Notes: generated by a model not told the origin, from the sequence alone. Counted from the first letter of the stretch, positions 43,196 to 52,182 are shown. The stretch: DNA of 64,000 bases from Candidatus Solirubrobacter pratensis (GCF_000425945.1 NZ_KE384480.1:652599-716598), one strand, 5' to 3'. Numbers and translations are program-made.

Positions 43196-44011
43196 GTGCC
43201 CGTGACGCGGATCGCCGACCTCGAGCTGGACCTGGACGTCTTCGCCGGCCCGTTCGACCTGCTGCTCTCGCTCGTGCTGCGCGAGGAGCTGGACCTGCTG
43301 GAGGTCGATCTGGCCGAGGTCGTGATCGCGTACCTCGATCACCTGGAGTCCTCCGAGGCGCTCGATCTCGAGGCCGCGACCGAGTTCCTCGTGCTGATCG
43401 CCGCGCTTCTCGAGCTCAAGTCGAGGCTGATGCTGCCCGGCGAGGAGGTCGAGGAGCTCGACGAGCTGCAGCCGGCCGAGGCGGCCGAGGAGCTGGTCGA
43501 GCGGATGCTGCAGTACATGCGCTTCCGCGCCGCGGGCGAGCACCTGGCGGGCCGCTTCACGCACAACCAGGGGTACCTGCACCGCTCCGCGCCGCTGCCC
43601 GAGGCCCTGCGCCGCGTGCCCCTGGCCAACGCCACGGCGGCCTACGACCCGGCCGTCCTCGGCGCCTCGCTGGGCGGGCTGCTGCGCGTGCCGCCGCCCG
43701 TGGACCTCACGCACATCGCGCAGCCGCGCGTGTCGGTGGGGGAGCGGCTGGAGCTGCTGCGCACCCTGCTGCGGCGCGGCCGCTTCTCGTTCGAGGATGC
43801 GGTCAAGGACGCCGATCGCGGGACCGTGTGCGTGACGCTGTGGGCGCTGTTGGAGCTCTACAAGCGCGGCGAGGCCGCGTGGGAGCAGGAAGAGCCGTTC
43901 GGTGACATCGTCGTCACTCGCCTGGAGGCTCGTGACGATGGGAGTTCTCGCCCTGCGGGCTCGGACTCCCGCCGCTCGGCGGGTCGAGGCGGGACTGTGG
44001 CGGCCGCGTGA
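43196..44011 (+). CDS. scpA: Condensin subunit ScpA (kleisin)
   Basis: A 271-residue kleisin bridging SMC and ScpB in chromosome condensation. The N-terminal FAGPFDLLLSLVLREELDLLEVDLAEV, EFLVLIAALLELKSRLMLPGEE and the C-terminal winged helix (RGTVCVTLWALLELYKRGEAAWEQEEPFGDI) are standard. The last ~25 residues (SSRPAGSDSRRSAGRGG) are an unusual hydrophilic tail whose DNA contains the small hairpin CCCGCC-GCTC-GGCGGG (43968-43983). GTG 43196 follows trpS by 13 bp. It overlaps scpB by 4 bp (GTGA). smc is not in the window. Confidence 0.95.
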   Translation: MPVTRIADLELDLDVFAGPFDLLLSLVLREELDLLEVDLAEVVIAYLDHLESSEALDLEAATEFLVLIAALLELKSRLMLPGEEVEELDELQPAEAAEELVERMLQYMRFRAAGEHLAGRFTHNQGYLHRSAPLPEALRRVPLANATAAYDPAVLGASLGGLLRVPPPVDLTHIAQPRVSVGERLELLRTLLRRGRFSFEDAVKDADRGTVCVTLWALLELYKRGEAAWEQEEPFGDIVVTRLEARDDGSSRPAGSDSRRSAGRGGTVAAA

Positions 44012-44583
44012 ACCTGTCCGCCCACATCGAGGCGCTGCTCTTCCTCGCCCCCGAGCCGGTCTCGGTCGAAGAGCTGGCCGACGCGCTGCAGACGGGCGAG
44101 GACGCGGTGACGCAGGCGCTCGAGGAGCTCGGACAGGAGCTCGAGGACCGCGGGCTCGTGCTGCGCAAGGTCGCGGGCGGCGTCGCGCTGGCGAGCCACC
44201 CCGACGCCGAGGAGGCCGCCCGCCGCCTGCTGGCGCGCCCGCGCACGCCCTCGCTCACGCCCGCGCAGGCCGAGACGCTGGCGATCGTCGCGTACCTCCA
44301 GCCGGTCTCGCGCCCCGAGGTCGCCCGCATCCGAGGGGTGGCGAGCGAATCGGCCACCTCCGCGCTGACCGACCGCGGCCTGATCGAGGAGGCCGGCCGC
44401 AGCCAGTTCGGCGCCGTCCTGTATCGCACGACGCCGCTCTTCCTCAAGCTCTTCGGCTTGGACTCGCCGGAGCAACTGCCGGACATCGCGCAGTGGGACC
44501 CGAGCCCGGAGGAGGCCGCCGCGCTGCGCGACCGCCTGCTGCGCGCCGGCGAGGCCCGCGGCGAAGCCGCCGCCGCGCGCTAG
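44008..44583 (+). CDS. scpB: Condensin subunit ScpB
   Basis: A 191-residue protein with two winged-helix domains: NLSAHIEALLFLAPEPVSVEELADAL, LRKVAGGVALASHPD, then TPAQAETLAIVAYLQPVSRPEVARIRG and TTPLFLKLFGLDSPEQLPDI, all typical of ScpB. It dimerises and binds ScpA in the SMC complex. GTG 44008 overlaps scpA. One substitution of note: the usual 'R-G-V-x-S-x-x-x-I/L-x-x-L-x-x-R-G-L-I' is present as RGVASESATSALTDRGLI. Its 3' end overlaps the convergent TerC gene by 4 bp. Confidence 0.95.
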   Translation: MNLSAHIEALLFLAPEPVSVEELADALQTGEDAVTQALEELGQELEDRGLVLRKVAGGVALASHPDAEEAARRLLARPRTPSLTPAQAETLAIVAYLQPVSRPEVARIRGVASESATSALTDRGLIEEAGRSQFGAVLYRTTPLFLKLFGLDSPEQLPDIAQWDPSPEEAAALRDRLLRAGEARGEAAAAR

Positions 44584-45509
44584 GCCGCCGCGCGCTCGCG
44601 CCGGCCGGTCACCAACAGCGACACGCCGATCGCGGCGCCGAGCGTCGCGACGATCACGCCGAGCGAGACGCCGGTGGGGATGTGGAGGACATCCTCGGTC
44701 AACATCTTCGCGCCGACGAACACCAGCAGCGCGCCGAGCCCGAAGTGCAGGTACTGGAAGCGCTGCGCCGCGCCGTCGAGCAGGAAGTACAGCGCTCGCA
44801 GGCCGAGCAGGGCGAACGCGTTGGCCGCGAACACGAGGAACGTCTCGGTCGTGATCGCAAGCACCGCGGGGATCGAGTCGATCGCGAACACCACGTCGGC
44901 CATCGCGACCGCGAGCAGCGCCGCGAACAGCGGCGTCACGACGCGCCGGCCGTGCTCGCGGTCCAGCAGCTTGTCGCCCTTGAACTCGTGGCCGATCGGC
45001 AGCACGCGCCGCAGCCAGGTCATCAGCCGACCGTCGGCGAAGCCCTCGCCGTCGTCGTCCTTGTAGGCGATCCGGACGCCCGTCACGACCAGCAGCGCGC
45101 CCATCACATACAGCGCGGGGTGGAAGACCTCCAGCAGCGCGACGCCGGCGACGATGAACACCGCCCGCAGGATCAGCGCGCCGACGATGCCGAACGTCAG
45201 CACGTCGGCCTTCAAGGCCTGCGGCACCGCGAACGACGTCAGCAGCACCGCGATCACGAACACGTTGTCGAGCGAGAGCGCCTTCTCGAGCAGGAAGCCG
45301 GCCCAGTAGTCGCCGGCGGCGGCGCCGCCGAGCGTGGCGAGCACCACGAGGCCGAAGACGATGCCGACCGCCATCCACAGCACGCTCCAGCCCGCGGCCT
45401 CGCGCAGCGAGATGCGGTCGGCGTGGCGGTGGGCGAAGAACAGGTCGACGACGAGCAGGGCGCCGACGGCGGCGATCAGGCCGATCCAGGCGAAGATGGA
45501 GACGTGCAT
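44580..45509 (-). CDS. TerC/Alx family membrane protein, probable Mn2+ exporter
   Basis: A 309-residue polytopic protein with about nine hydrophobic segments. Family motifs: LEKALSLDNVFVIAVLLTSFAVP (the conserved acidic/asparagine segment E-x-x-L-S-x-D-N), VTGVRIAYKDDD, and ADVVFAIDSIPAVLAITTETFLVFAANAFALLGLRALYFLL (D-x-x-x-A-x-D-S). Alx and TerC proteins of this type export manganese or supply it to secreted enzymes. ATG 45509 is preceded by GGAGG (45518-45514). The riboswitch directly upstream supports a manganese role. The gene is convergent with scpB and divergent from the ASST-like gene. Confidence 0.9.
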   Translation of the reverse strand: MHVSIFAWIGLIAAVGALLVVDLFFAHRHADRISLREAAGWSVLWMAVGIVFGLVVLATLGGAAAGDYWAGFLLEKALSLDNVFVIAVLLTSFAVPQALKADVLTFGIVGALILRAVFIVAGVALLEVFHPALYVMGALLVVTGVRIAYKDDDGEGFADGRLMTWLRRVLPIGHEFKGDKLLDREHGRRVVTPLFAALLAVAMADVVFAIDSIPAVLAITTETFLVFAANAFALLGLRALYFLLDGAAQRFQYLHFGLGALLVFVGAKMLTEDVLHIPTGVSLGVIVATLGAAIGVSLLVTGRRERAAA

Positions 45510-45513
45510 GATT

Positions 45514-45625
45514 CCTCCGAACGTGCGGATTATCGTTCGAAGGTGTCTCCCGCCGCATGGGCGGACGCCACCGGGTCCGTTCGGACCGTCCTGACGGCGG
45601 CATCGCTCAAGGGATACTCCCCTTC
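45514..45625 (-). promoter_or_regulatory. yybP-ykoY manganese riboswitch with RBS-sequestering platform
   Basis: Minus strand. The aptamer begins GAAGGGGAGTATCCC (from 45625) and ends GGGAGACACCTTC (to 45539). GGGGAGTA and the GAGAC-type 3' loop are the yybP-ykoY signatures, and GAAGG/CCTTC forms P1. Between them lie GGTCC-GAAC-GGACC and CCGC-CCAT-GCGG hairpins and a GCCGCC/GGTGGC stem, matching the multi-helix layout. Downstream, CCTTCGAACG (45543-45534) can instead pair with CGTTCGGAGG (45523-45514): 10 bp with one G-U wobble, burying the GGAGG of the TerC gene. P1 and this helix share CCTTC, so they exclude each other. This predicts that Mn2+ turns translation on. Confidence 0.82.
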
Positions 45626-45696
45626 ACATCGAAGCCTAGCGTCGTCAGCGGCCACATGGGCCGAAACTTAGGTCGGCATGAGGAGTTGCACGAAAC

Positions 45697-47436
45697 GTGC
45701 GCACGCCTATCGCCGCAGGAGTCCTCCTGCTCGCCCTTGCGGCCGCCGAGCCCGCGGCCGCGGCCACCATCTCGGCCTACCCGCCGCCCGGCACGCGGAC
45801 CGCGATGCCCGGCACGCAGATCAGCTTCCGGGGCGCGCCGCCCGCGCAGCTGGGCACGATCTCGGTCAGCGGCTCGCGCAGCGGCAGGCACGCCGGCACG
45901 CTGAAGGCGCACTCCGACGGGCAGGGCGCGAGCTGGGTGCCGGCGAAGCCGTTCCGCGCCGGCGAGCGGCTGACGGTGCGCACGAGCCTGGACATCAACG
46001 GCGCCAAGGACGGCGACTTCGGACTCACGATCGGCGAGCCGACGACGCTCGGCCCGCGCGTCGGCGAGAGACCGGTCGTCGGCCGCGGCAACGTCCAGCA
46101 CTACGCGACCGAGCCCAAGTGGGAGCCGCCCGCGGTGGTGATCAACACCGTCAAGCCGGGCCGCGCTCCTGGACTGGTCTTCATCGCGCCCAAGGCCGGC
46201 CGCGGCCAGGACGGGCCGATGATCATCGACGACTCCGGCCGGCTGGTGTGGTTCCGGCCGATCTCCCAGGGCGACCTCGCGGCCGACTTCCGCGTCCAGA
46301 CCTACCAGGGCAGGCCGGCGCTGACGTGGTGGGAGGGGAAGCTCTTCACCGGCGACGGCGCCGGGACGGGCGTCATCTACGACTCCAGCTACCGCAAGAT
46401 CGCCGGCGTGCACGCGGGCAACGGCTACGCGTTCGACCTGCACGAGTTCACGATCACGCCGCGCGACACGGCGCTGATCACGGTCTATCAGCGGTTCAAG
46501 AAGAACCTGCGCAACTGGGGCGGGACCGGCCAGGGCCGGATCGTCGACAGCATCGTCCAGGAGATCGACGTCAAGACCGGCCTGGTGCTGTTCGAGTGGC
46601 ACAGCCTGGGTGACGTCGGGCTCTCGGAGTCCTACATCGTGCCGCCCTCCAAGCGCGGGTTCGAATGGGACTACATGCACGTCAACTCGGTCGCCGAGGA
46701 CGCCGAGGGCAACTTCATCGTCTCCGGCCGCAACACGTGGACCGTGTACAAGATCGGCCGCGCGAGCGGGCACGTCGTGTGGCGCCTGGGCGGCAAGAAG
46801 TCCGACTACAAGATCGGCCCGGGCGTCGCCTTCGCGTGGCAGCACAGCGCCCGCCCGCAGCCTGACGGGACGCTGACCATCTTCGACAACGACGCGGGCA
46901 CCAAGCCCGTGCGCAAGAGCTCGCGCGCGCTGACGCTCACGCTCGACGGCGCGTCCAAGACCGCGAGCCTCAAGACCGCCCGCATCCATCCCGGCGGTCT
47001 GTCGGCCGCCACGCAGGGCGACGTCGAGGTGCTGCCGAACGGCAACCAGTTCGTCGGCTGGGGCTCGCGGGGGTACTTCAGCGAGTTCACGCCCACCGGC
47101 GAGATGGTGTTCGACGGCCGGCTCGCGCGCGGCAACGACACCTACCGGGCGTTCCGCTACCCGTGGTCGGGCACGCCGGCGGCGCCGCCCAAGGTGGTCG
47201 CGGAGACCAAGGGCGGCCAGACGACCGTGCGCGCGAGCTGGAACGGCGCGACCGGCGTCGCTCGCTGGCAGGCGCTCGGCGGCCCGGCGGCGACCGGGCT
47301 CGCCGTCGTCGGGACGGCGCCGGCGGCCGGGTTCGAGACCGCGATCACGCTCCCTGCGCAGGGCTTTGTCGCGATGCGGGCGCTCGACGCGGCGGGCAAC
47401 GTGCTCGCCAGCAGCGCCACGGTCAAGGCCGGGTAA
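45697..47436 (+). CDS. Secreted arylsulfotransferase (ASST)-like beta-propeller protein
   Basis: A 579-residue exported protein: signal peptide (MRTPIAAGVLLLALAAAEPA), an N-terminal Ig-like part (about 25-120), then a region like Arylsulfotran_2 from about 145 (GLVFIAPKAGRGQDGPMIID, GRLVWFRPI, VQTYQGRPALTWWEG) to about 490 (DYMHVNSVAEDAEGNFIVSGRN, IGRASGHVVWRLGGKK, FAWQHSARPQPDGTLTIFDN). The tail is a fibronectin-like sandwich (TTVRASWNGATGVARWQ). Enzymatic activity is uncertain. GTG 45697 has GAGGAG about 11 bp upstream. The start is divergent from the TerC riboswitch. Confidence 0.82.
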   Translation: MRTPIAAGVLLLALAAAEPAAAATISAYPPPGTRTAMPGTQISFRGAPPAQLGTISVSGSRSGRHAGTLKAHSDGQGASWVPAKPFRAGERLTVRTSLDINGAKDGDFGLTIGEPTTLGPRVGERPVVGRGNVQHYATEPKWEPPAVVINTVKPGRAPGLVFIAPKAGRGQDGPMIIDDSGRLVWFRPISQGDLAADFRVQTYQGRPALTWWEGKLFTGDGAGTGVIYDSSYRKIAGVHAGNGYAFDLHEFTITPRDTALITVYQRFKKNLRNWGGTGQGRIVDSIVQEIDVKTGLVLFEWHSLGDVGLSESYIVPPSKRGFEWDYMHVNSVAEDAEGNFIVSGRNTWTVYKIGRASGHVVWRLGGKKSDYKIGPGVAFAWQHSARPQPDGTLTIFDNDAGTKPVRKSSRALTLTLDGASKTASLKTARIHPGGLSAATQGDVEVLPNGNQFVGWGSRGYFSEFTPTGEMVFDGRLARGNDTYRAFRYPWSGTPAAPPKVVAETKGGQTTVRASWNGATGVARWQALGGPAATGLAVVGTAPAAGFETAITLPAQGFVAMRALDAAGNVLASSATVKAG

Positions 47437-47462
47437 GCCGCCGGCGCCGGCTCGCCCGGCGC

Positions 47463-48452
47463 CTAGGCGGCCGCGGTCTTCGCCGCCAGCTGCCCGCAAG
47501 CGGCGTCGATGTCGCGACCGCGCGTGAGGCGGACGGTTGCGCGCAGGCCGTGCTCCTCCAGCGCGGCCTTGAACGCGTCGATCGCGTTGCGCGAGGAGCC
47601 GTCGTAGACCGAGTCCGTCGGGTTGTACGGGATCAGGTTGACCTTGTAGATCCTCGGATCGAGCAGCTGCGCGAGCTGGACCGCCTGCGCGTAGCCGTCG
47701 TTGACGCCCGCGAGCATCACGTACTCGATGAAGACCTGGCGGCGGCGCCGCTCGTAGTGCGCCTCGCACGCCGCCAGCACCTCGGCGAGCGGATAGCGCT
47801 CGTTGACCGGCATGATCTGCGAGCGCAGCGTGTCCTCGGGCGCGTGCAGCGACAGCGCGAGGCGGATCGGCAGGTCGGTCTCGGTCAGCCGCCTGATCCC
47901 CGGCACCCAGCCGACGGTGGAGATCCCGGTGCGCCGGTGCGTGATGCCGACGTCGGGCAGCCGGCGCGCCGCGGCGATCACGTTGCCGAAGTTCATCATC
48001 GGCTCGCCCATGCCCATGAACACGAGGTGGTCGACGGGCTCGATGCGGCGGAAGTGCAGCACCTGGTCGAGGATCTCGGCGGCCGTCAGGTTGCGGCCGA
48101 ACTTCATCGTGCCGGTCGCGCAGAACGTGCACGTGAGCGGGCAGCCGGACTGCGAGGAGACGCAGATCGAGCGGCGGCCGTCGCGGTAGCGCATCAGCAC
48201 GGCCTCGACCGCGCGGCCGTCGTGGGTGTGGAAGAGCGCCTTGACCGTGCCGTCGGACGCGTGCGCCTCGCGCACCAGCTCGAGCGTCGAGAACGGGACC
48301 TCCGAGCGCAGCCGGTCCCGCAACCCGGCGGGCACGTCGGTCATCGCGTCATAGCCGGCCGCGCCGTTCGCCGCCCAGCGCCACACCTGGCGGGCGCGGA
48401 ATGCGGGCTCGCCGGCGGCGGCGAGCGTATCGTCGAGCAGCGCGAGGTCCAC
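47463..48452 (-). CDS. rlmN: 23S rRNA (A2503-C2)-methyltransferase / tRNA A37 methyltransferase RlmN
   Basis: A 329-residue radical SAM enzyme that C2-methylates A2503 of 23S rRNA and A37 of some tRNAs. The 4Fe-4S cysteines are C104-x3-C108-x2-C111 in SQSGCPLTCTFCATG. Also FMGMGEPMMNF, STVGWVPGIRRL, LALSLHAPED and IEYVMLAGVNDGYAQA. C-terminal TRGRDIDAACGQL carries the second catalytic cysteine region. I chose GTG 48452 (VDLALLDDTLAAAGEPAFRARQVWRW), which fits the RlmN N-terminus. The open frame to 48500 would run into the divergent rluB. Confidence 0.95.
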   Translation of the reverse strand: MDLALLDDTLAAAGEPAFRARQVWRWAANGAAGYDAMTDVPAGLRDRLRSEVPFSTLELVREAHASDGTVKALFHTHDGRAVEAVLMRYRDGRRSICVSSQSGCPLTCTFCATGTMKFGRNLTAAEILDQVLHFRRIEPVDHLVFMGMGEPMMNFGNVIAAARRLPDVGITHRRTGISTVGWVPGIRRLTETDLPIRLALSLHAPEDTLRSQIMPVNERYPLAEVLAACEAHYERRRRQVFIEYVMLAGVNDGYAQAVQLAQLLDPRIYKVNLIPYNPTDSVYDGSSRNAIDAFKAALEEHGLRATVRLTRGRDIDAACGQLAAKTAAA

Positions 48453-48473
48453 GGAATCTATGGTGGCAGCCTC

Positions 48474-49172
48474 ATGCGCCTCGCCAAGTACCTCGCCCAC
48501 GCGGGCGTCGCGTCCCGCCGCGCCGCCGAGACGATCATCGCCGCCAGGCGCGTCAAGGTCGACGGCGCCGTGGTGACCGATCCCGCGCGCGACGTCGACG
48601 ACTCACGCAGCGTGCTCGTCGACGGGCGGCCGGTGCACGCCGAGGGTCACGAGCGCGTGGTGTTCGCGCTCAACAAGCCCAAGGGCGTCGTCTCGACGGC
48701 GAGCGACCCGCAGGGGCGGACGACCGTCGTGGAGCTCGTCCCGCACCGCGAGCGGCTGTACCCGGTGGGGCGCCTGGACGCCGATACCACGGGGCTGATC
48801 CTGCTGACCAACGACGGCGAGCTCGCGCACCGGCTCACGCACCCGAGCTTCGAGGTCCCGCGCACGTACCGGGCGCGGGTGCGCAACGCACCGCTCAAGG
48901 AGCCGGCCCTGCGCGCGCTCCGCGAAGGCGTCGAGCTCGAGGACGGGCCGACCGCGCCGGCGCGCGTCCGGCGCCTCGGCAACGACCACGTGGAGCTGAC
49001 GATCCACGAGGGCCGCAAGCGCCAGGTGCGGCGCATGCTCGAGGTGGTCGGGCACCCGGTGAAGTCGCTCGAGCGCGTCGCGTTCGGGCCGCTGCGGCTG
49101 GGTCCGCTGGAGCCCGGCGACACGCGCCGGCTCACGGGCGCAGAGCTGGAACGGCTACGTTCCCTGCGATGA
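48474..49172 (+). CDS. rluB: Ribosomal large subunit pseudouridine synthase (RluB family)
   Basis: A 232-residue RsuA/RluB-type enzyme: N-terminal S4 RNA-binding domain (MRLAKYLAHAGVASRRAAET, residues 1-55), then the synthase domain with LNKPKGVVSTASDPQGR, the catalytic D102 in VGRLDADTTGLILLTND, RTYRARV and EGRKRQVRRMLEVVGHPV. It isomerises a uridine near the peptidyl transferase centre. ATG 48474 is 21 bp from the divergent rlmN start, so both rRNA modification genes share a tiny intergenic region. It overlaps aroH by 4 bp. Confidence 0.93.
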   Translation: MRLAKYLAHAGVASRRAAETIIAARRVKVDGAVVTDPARDVDDSRSVLVDGRPVHAEGHERVVFALNKPKGVVSTASDPQGRTTVVELVPHRERLYPVGRLDADTTGLILLTNDGELAHRLTHPSFEVPRTYRARVRNAPLKEPALRALREGVELEDGPTAPARVRRLGNDHVELTIHEGRKRQVRRMLEVVGHPVKSLERVAFGPLRLGPLEPGDTRRLTGAELERLRSLR

Positions 49173-49534
49173 CCACGAGGCTGATCGCGCTCCGGGGCGC
49201 CACCACGGTCAATGACAACGACGCCGACGCGATCCTCGCCGCGACGGACGAGCTGATGCGCGAGATCCTGTCCCGCAACGCCCTCGCCGCCGAGGACCTC
49301 GTGAGCTGCATCTTCACGCTCACGCCCGACCTGGATGCGCAGTTCCCGGCCGTCGCCGCGCGCAAGATGGGACTTTCCAGCGTGCCGCTTCTGTGCGCGC
49401 GCGAGATCCCCGTGCCGGGCGCGCTGCCGAAGGTGATCCGCGTGCTGATCCACGCGTACGCGCCCGGCCCGGCCGAGCACGTCTACCTGCACGAGGCGCG
49501 CAAGCTGCGGCTCGATCTGCAGGGCGCGCAATAG
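49169..49534 (+). CDS. aroH: Chorismate mutase, AroH type
   Basis: A 121-residue monofunctional AroH-class chorismate mutase making prephenate. The start TTRLIALRGATTVNDNDADAIL and the conserved ARKMGLSSVPLLCAREIPVPGALPKVIRVLIH match the Bacillus AroH family, which forms trimers with interface active sites. The R in LRGATT and the C-A-R-E segment are active-site residues known in the family. ATG 49169 overlaps rluB (ATGA). With hisC downstream and aroF-tyrA-aroA further on, it is part of an aromatic amino acid block. Confidence 0.94.
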   Translation: MTTRLIALRGATTVNDNDADAILAATDELMREILSRNALAAEDLVSCIFTLTPDLDAQFPAVAARKMGLSSVPLLCAREIPVPGALPKVIRVLIHAYAPGPAEHVYLHEARKLRLDLQGAQ

Positions 49535-49579
49535 CCCTCGCCCACCTACGGGCCTCAGGTCTTTAAGCTGGGAGCGGCC

Positions 49580-50659
49580 ATGCCGATGGAGTTCGCCGAG
49601 AAGGTCCGCCGCATCCCCGTCTATCCGGCCGCCGACGGCTACGCGTCGGAGGGGCCGATCGCCAAGCTCGCCTCCAACGAGTCGCCCTATCCGCCGATCA
49701 CGGCCGTGATCGAGGCGGTCACGCGCGCGCTCGGCGGGCTCAACCGCTATCCGGACCCGACCAACGCGGCGCTGCGGCGCCGGCTGTCCGACGTCCACGG
49801 CGTGCCCGCGAACCGGATCGCGATCGGCAACGGCTCGTGCGACATCCTGCTGGCCGCCGGCGAGGCGCTGCTGGAGCCGGGCGCGGAGCTCGTGTACGCG
49901 TGGCCGTCGTTCTCGGTCTACCCGCACCTCGCCGCGGCGTCCGGCGCCCGCGCGATCGAGGTGGCCGTGACCGAGGACCACCGGCACGACCTGGCGCGCA
50001 TGCGCGAGGAGATCACCGCGGCGACGCGGCTCGTGCTCGTCTGCAACCCGAACAACCCGACCTCGACCGCGCTGCCGCTGAGCGAGATCGCGGAGTTCAT
50101 CGCGAGCGTCCCGCGCCACGTCGCCGTGATCCTCGACGAGGCCTACGTGGAGTTCAACGTGCTGCAGGATCCGGCCGACTCGGTCGACCTGCTGGCCAAG
50201 CACCCCAACCTCGTCCTGCTGCGCACGTTCAGCAAGGTCTATGGGCTCTGCGGGCTGCGCGTCGGCTACGCGCTGTGCGGCTCGGAGGCCTTCCGCACCG
50301 CCGTCGACCAGGTGCGCCAGCCGTTCTTCTGCAACGCGGCCGCGCAGGCGGCGGCGCTGGAGGCGCTCAACCACGGCGACGAGGTCACGCGCCGGGTCGA
50401 GCGCAACCTGGCCGAGCGGATGGCGCTCGAGGAGTCGCTGCGCGGGCTCGGGCTGGCGACCGCGGAGTCGCAGGCGAACTTCGTCTGGCTCGACCTCGGC
50501 GAGGAGCGCTCGGAGCCCGACGTCATGCGCGGGCTGGCCGAGCGCGGGATCCTCGTGCGCGCCGGCGGGGCGCTCGGGCGCGAGGGCGCGCTGCGCGTCA
50601 CGGTCGGCACGCAGGCCGAGAACGAGCGCTTCCTGGAGGCGCTGGCCGCCCTGTTGTGA
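49580..50659 (+). CDS. hisC: Histidinol-phosphate / aromatic aminotransferase (HisC family)
   Basis: A 359-residue fold-type I PLP aminotransferase. KLASNESPYPP, RYPDPTNAALR, VCNPNNPTSTALP, ILDEAYVEF and K219 in RTFSKVYGLCGLRVGYA are HisC-like. Members of this group use histidinol phosphate or phenylpyruvate/hydroxyphenylpyruvate. Neighbouring aroH and the aroF-tyrA-aroA run suggest the aromatic role, but no his genes are near to decide. ATG 49580 is preceded by CTGGGAGCGGCC. After it, 50660-50764 holds no gene. Confidence 0.9.
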   Translation: MPMEFAEKVRRIPVYPAADGYASEGPIAKLASNESPYPPITAVIEAVTRALGGLNRYPDPTNAALRRRLSDVHGVPANRIAIGNGSCDILLAAGEALLEPGAELVYAWPSFSVYPHLAAASGARAIEVAVTEDHRHDLARMREEITAATRLVLVCNPNNPTSTALPLSEIAEFIASVPRHVAVILDEAYVEFNVLQDPADSVDLLAKHPNLVLLRTFSKVYGLCGLRVGYALCGSEAFRTAVDQVRQPFFCNAAAQAAALEALNHGDEVTRRVERNLAERMALEESLRGLGLATAESQANFVWLDLGEERSEPDVMRGLAERGILVRAGGALGREGALRVTVGTQAENERFLEALAALL

Positions 50660-50764
50660 CGCTCACGCGTCCGGTGACGGCCTCGCCGGCGGGTTCCTCG
50701 GCGCTCGTCACGCGCGGCGCCGGATGCAGCCCCGCGGCGAGCGCCGATCCGAGCACCGCGGCGC

Positions 50765-52120
50765 TCATCGCGCGAGCTTCACCTTCAGCCGCTTGACGGC
50801 GTGGGCGCCCGACGCCGCCGTCGCGCTGAGCGTGATCGACGCGGTCAGCCGGCGGTGCCGCAGGGCGGCGAGCACGCGTCGCGCGTCGCGCTTGGACAGC
50901 GTGAGCGCGACCGTCGCGTGCCGCCCGGCGGCGAGCGCGGCGCGCGCGGCGCGGAACCGGATCGTCCGCTTGGCGACCTTGACGGTGCCGGTGGCCCGCA
51001 GCGCGCCCTTCGCGCTCGCCGTGACGGAGATCGACAGCCGGCCGGTGCGGCTCAGCCGCGCGCGCGTCGTCGGCGACGCCAGCGTGAACGCGGCGGGCAC
51101 GGCGCAGCAGGTGGGCGGCGCGGGCGGCGGCGTGGGGGTCGGGCCCGGCGGCGGTGCATCGGTAGCGGCGGCGGTTCCGAAGAACGGATACGCGCCGCCG
51201 GCGATCAGCAGCGTGTCCTGCACCGCCGCGCAGTTGTCGAGGTTGGCCGTCGGCGCCGTGTGGATCCCGTCGTCCTGCGCCCACATGAGCCGCGCGCCGT
51301 CGGGCGAGAACGCCGGGCTGGCGGTGATGAACCGGCTGATCCGCGCGGGATCGAGCGTGAGCGTGCAGCGCTCGACGGGATTCGTGACGTCGCCGCCGGC
51401 GGTCGAGTAGATCCGGATGTCGGCGTGGCGCGCCACACCGTCGAGGAAGTCGGGGGCGTCGTCCTCGAGCACGGCGACGCGGCTGCCGTCGCGCGCGGCG
51501 GTCGCCTGGTAGTCGTCCATGTACGGGTCGGCGCTCGGACCGTGGCCCGTCCCGGAGACGGTGTCGTAGACGGCGAACGAGGCGTTGCCGAACGTGGTCC
51601 CGATGTGCGTGATCAGCACGTGCGTCGCGTCGAGCCATTGCGGGCGCGCATAATCTGTCGCGAACGAGCCGAAGTGACCGGTCGCGAGGTCCTCAAGGAA
51701 GGGGTATTGGTAGTCGCAGTGGAAGGCGTCGTACACGACCTGCCGGCCGTCCGGCGAGACCCGAAGGCTCGTGGGCGAGTAGGTCGGGCACGCCGGCGAC
51801 GAGTTGCTGCCCGGCGTCGCGACCGGCGGTCCGAGCTGCCGGCCCGCCTGGTCGAGGCGATAGATCTCGCCGGCGCCGTCGGAGTCGGTGCCGCCCGCAT
51901 TGACGCGCTGAGCGCCGCCGGCGGCGACGATCGTGCCATCGTCGGCCACCGACGGCCACGCCCAGTTGTTGGGTGCGCGGGTGACCGCTCGCGCGCCGGC
52001 GCCGTCCGCATGGCTGATCCAGACCTCGCCGTCCTTGACGAACACCAGCGAGTCGGCGGCGGCGGGCGCCGGTGCGATGAGCGCCAGCGCCGCCGTGAGG
52101 ATGAGCAGGTTCCGTCCCAT
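50765..52120 (-). CDS. Secreted TolB-like beta-propeller protein
   Basis: A 451-residue exported protein: signal peptide MGRNLLILTAALALIAPAPA, then TolB/WD40-like blades (residues about 25-310) with repeated D-G-x-x-I/V and 'SPDGRQVVYD', 'SPDGARLMWAQDDG' motifs. A Pro-rich linker with PTPTPPPAPPTCC follows, and a C-terminal all-beta domain (about 340-451) of basic Ala/Thr-rich strands (FTLASPTTRARLSRTGRLSI). Function is unknown. It is not in the usual tol-pal setting. ATG 52120 is divergent from the LAL regulator, whose GTG is 62 bp away. Confidence 0.8.
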   Translation of the reverse strand: MGRNLLILTAALALIAPAPAAADSLVFVKDGEVWISHADGAGARAVTRAPNNWAWPSVADDGTIVAAGGAQRVNAGGTDSDGAGEIYRLDQAGRQLGPPVATPGSNSSPACPTYSPTSLRVSPDGRQVVYDAFHCDYQYPFLEDLATGHFGSFATDYARPQWLDATHVLITHIGTTFGNASFAVYDTVSGTGHGPSADPYMDDYQATAARDGSRVAVLEDDAPDFLDGVARHADIRIYSTAGGDVTNPVERCTLTLDPARISRFITASPAFSPDGARLMWAQDDGIHTAPTANLDNCAAVQDTLLIAGGAYPFFGTAAATDAPPPGPTPTPPPAPPTCCAVPAAFTLASPTTRARLSRTGRLSISVTASAKGALRATGTVKVAKRTIRFRAARAALAAGRHATVALTLSKRDARRVLAALRHRRLTASITLSATAASGAHAVKRLKVKLAR

Positions 52121-52182
52121 TGGGCGGCGATGCTCGCGTCGGCGATCGACCGGCGCAACCCCAAGATCTCCCCCAAACTTTC

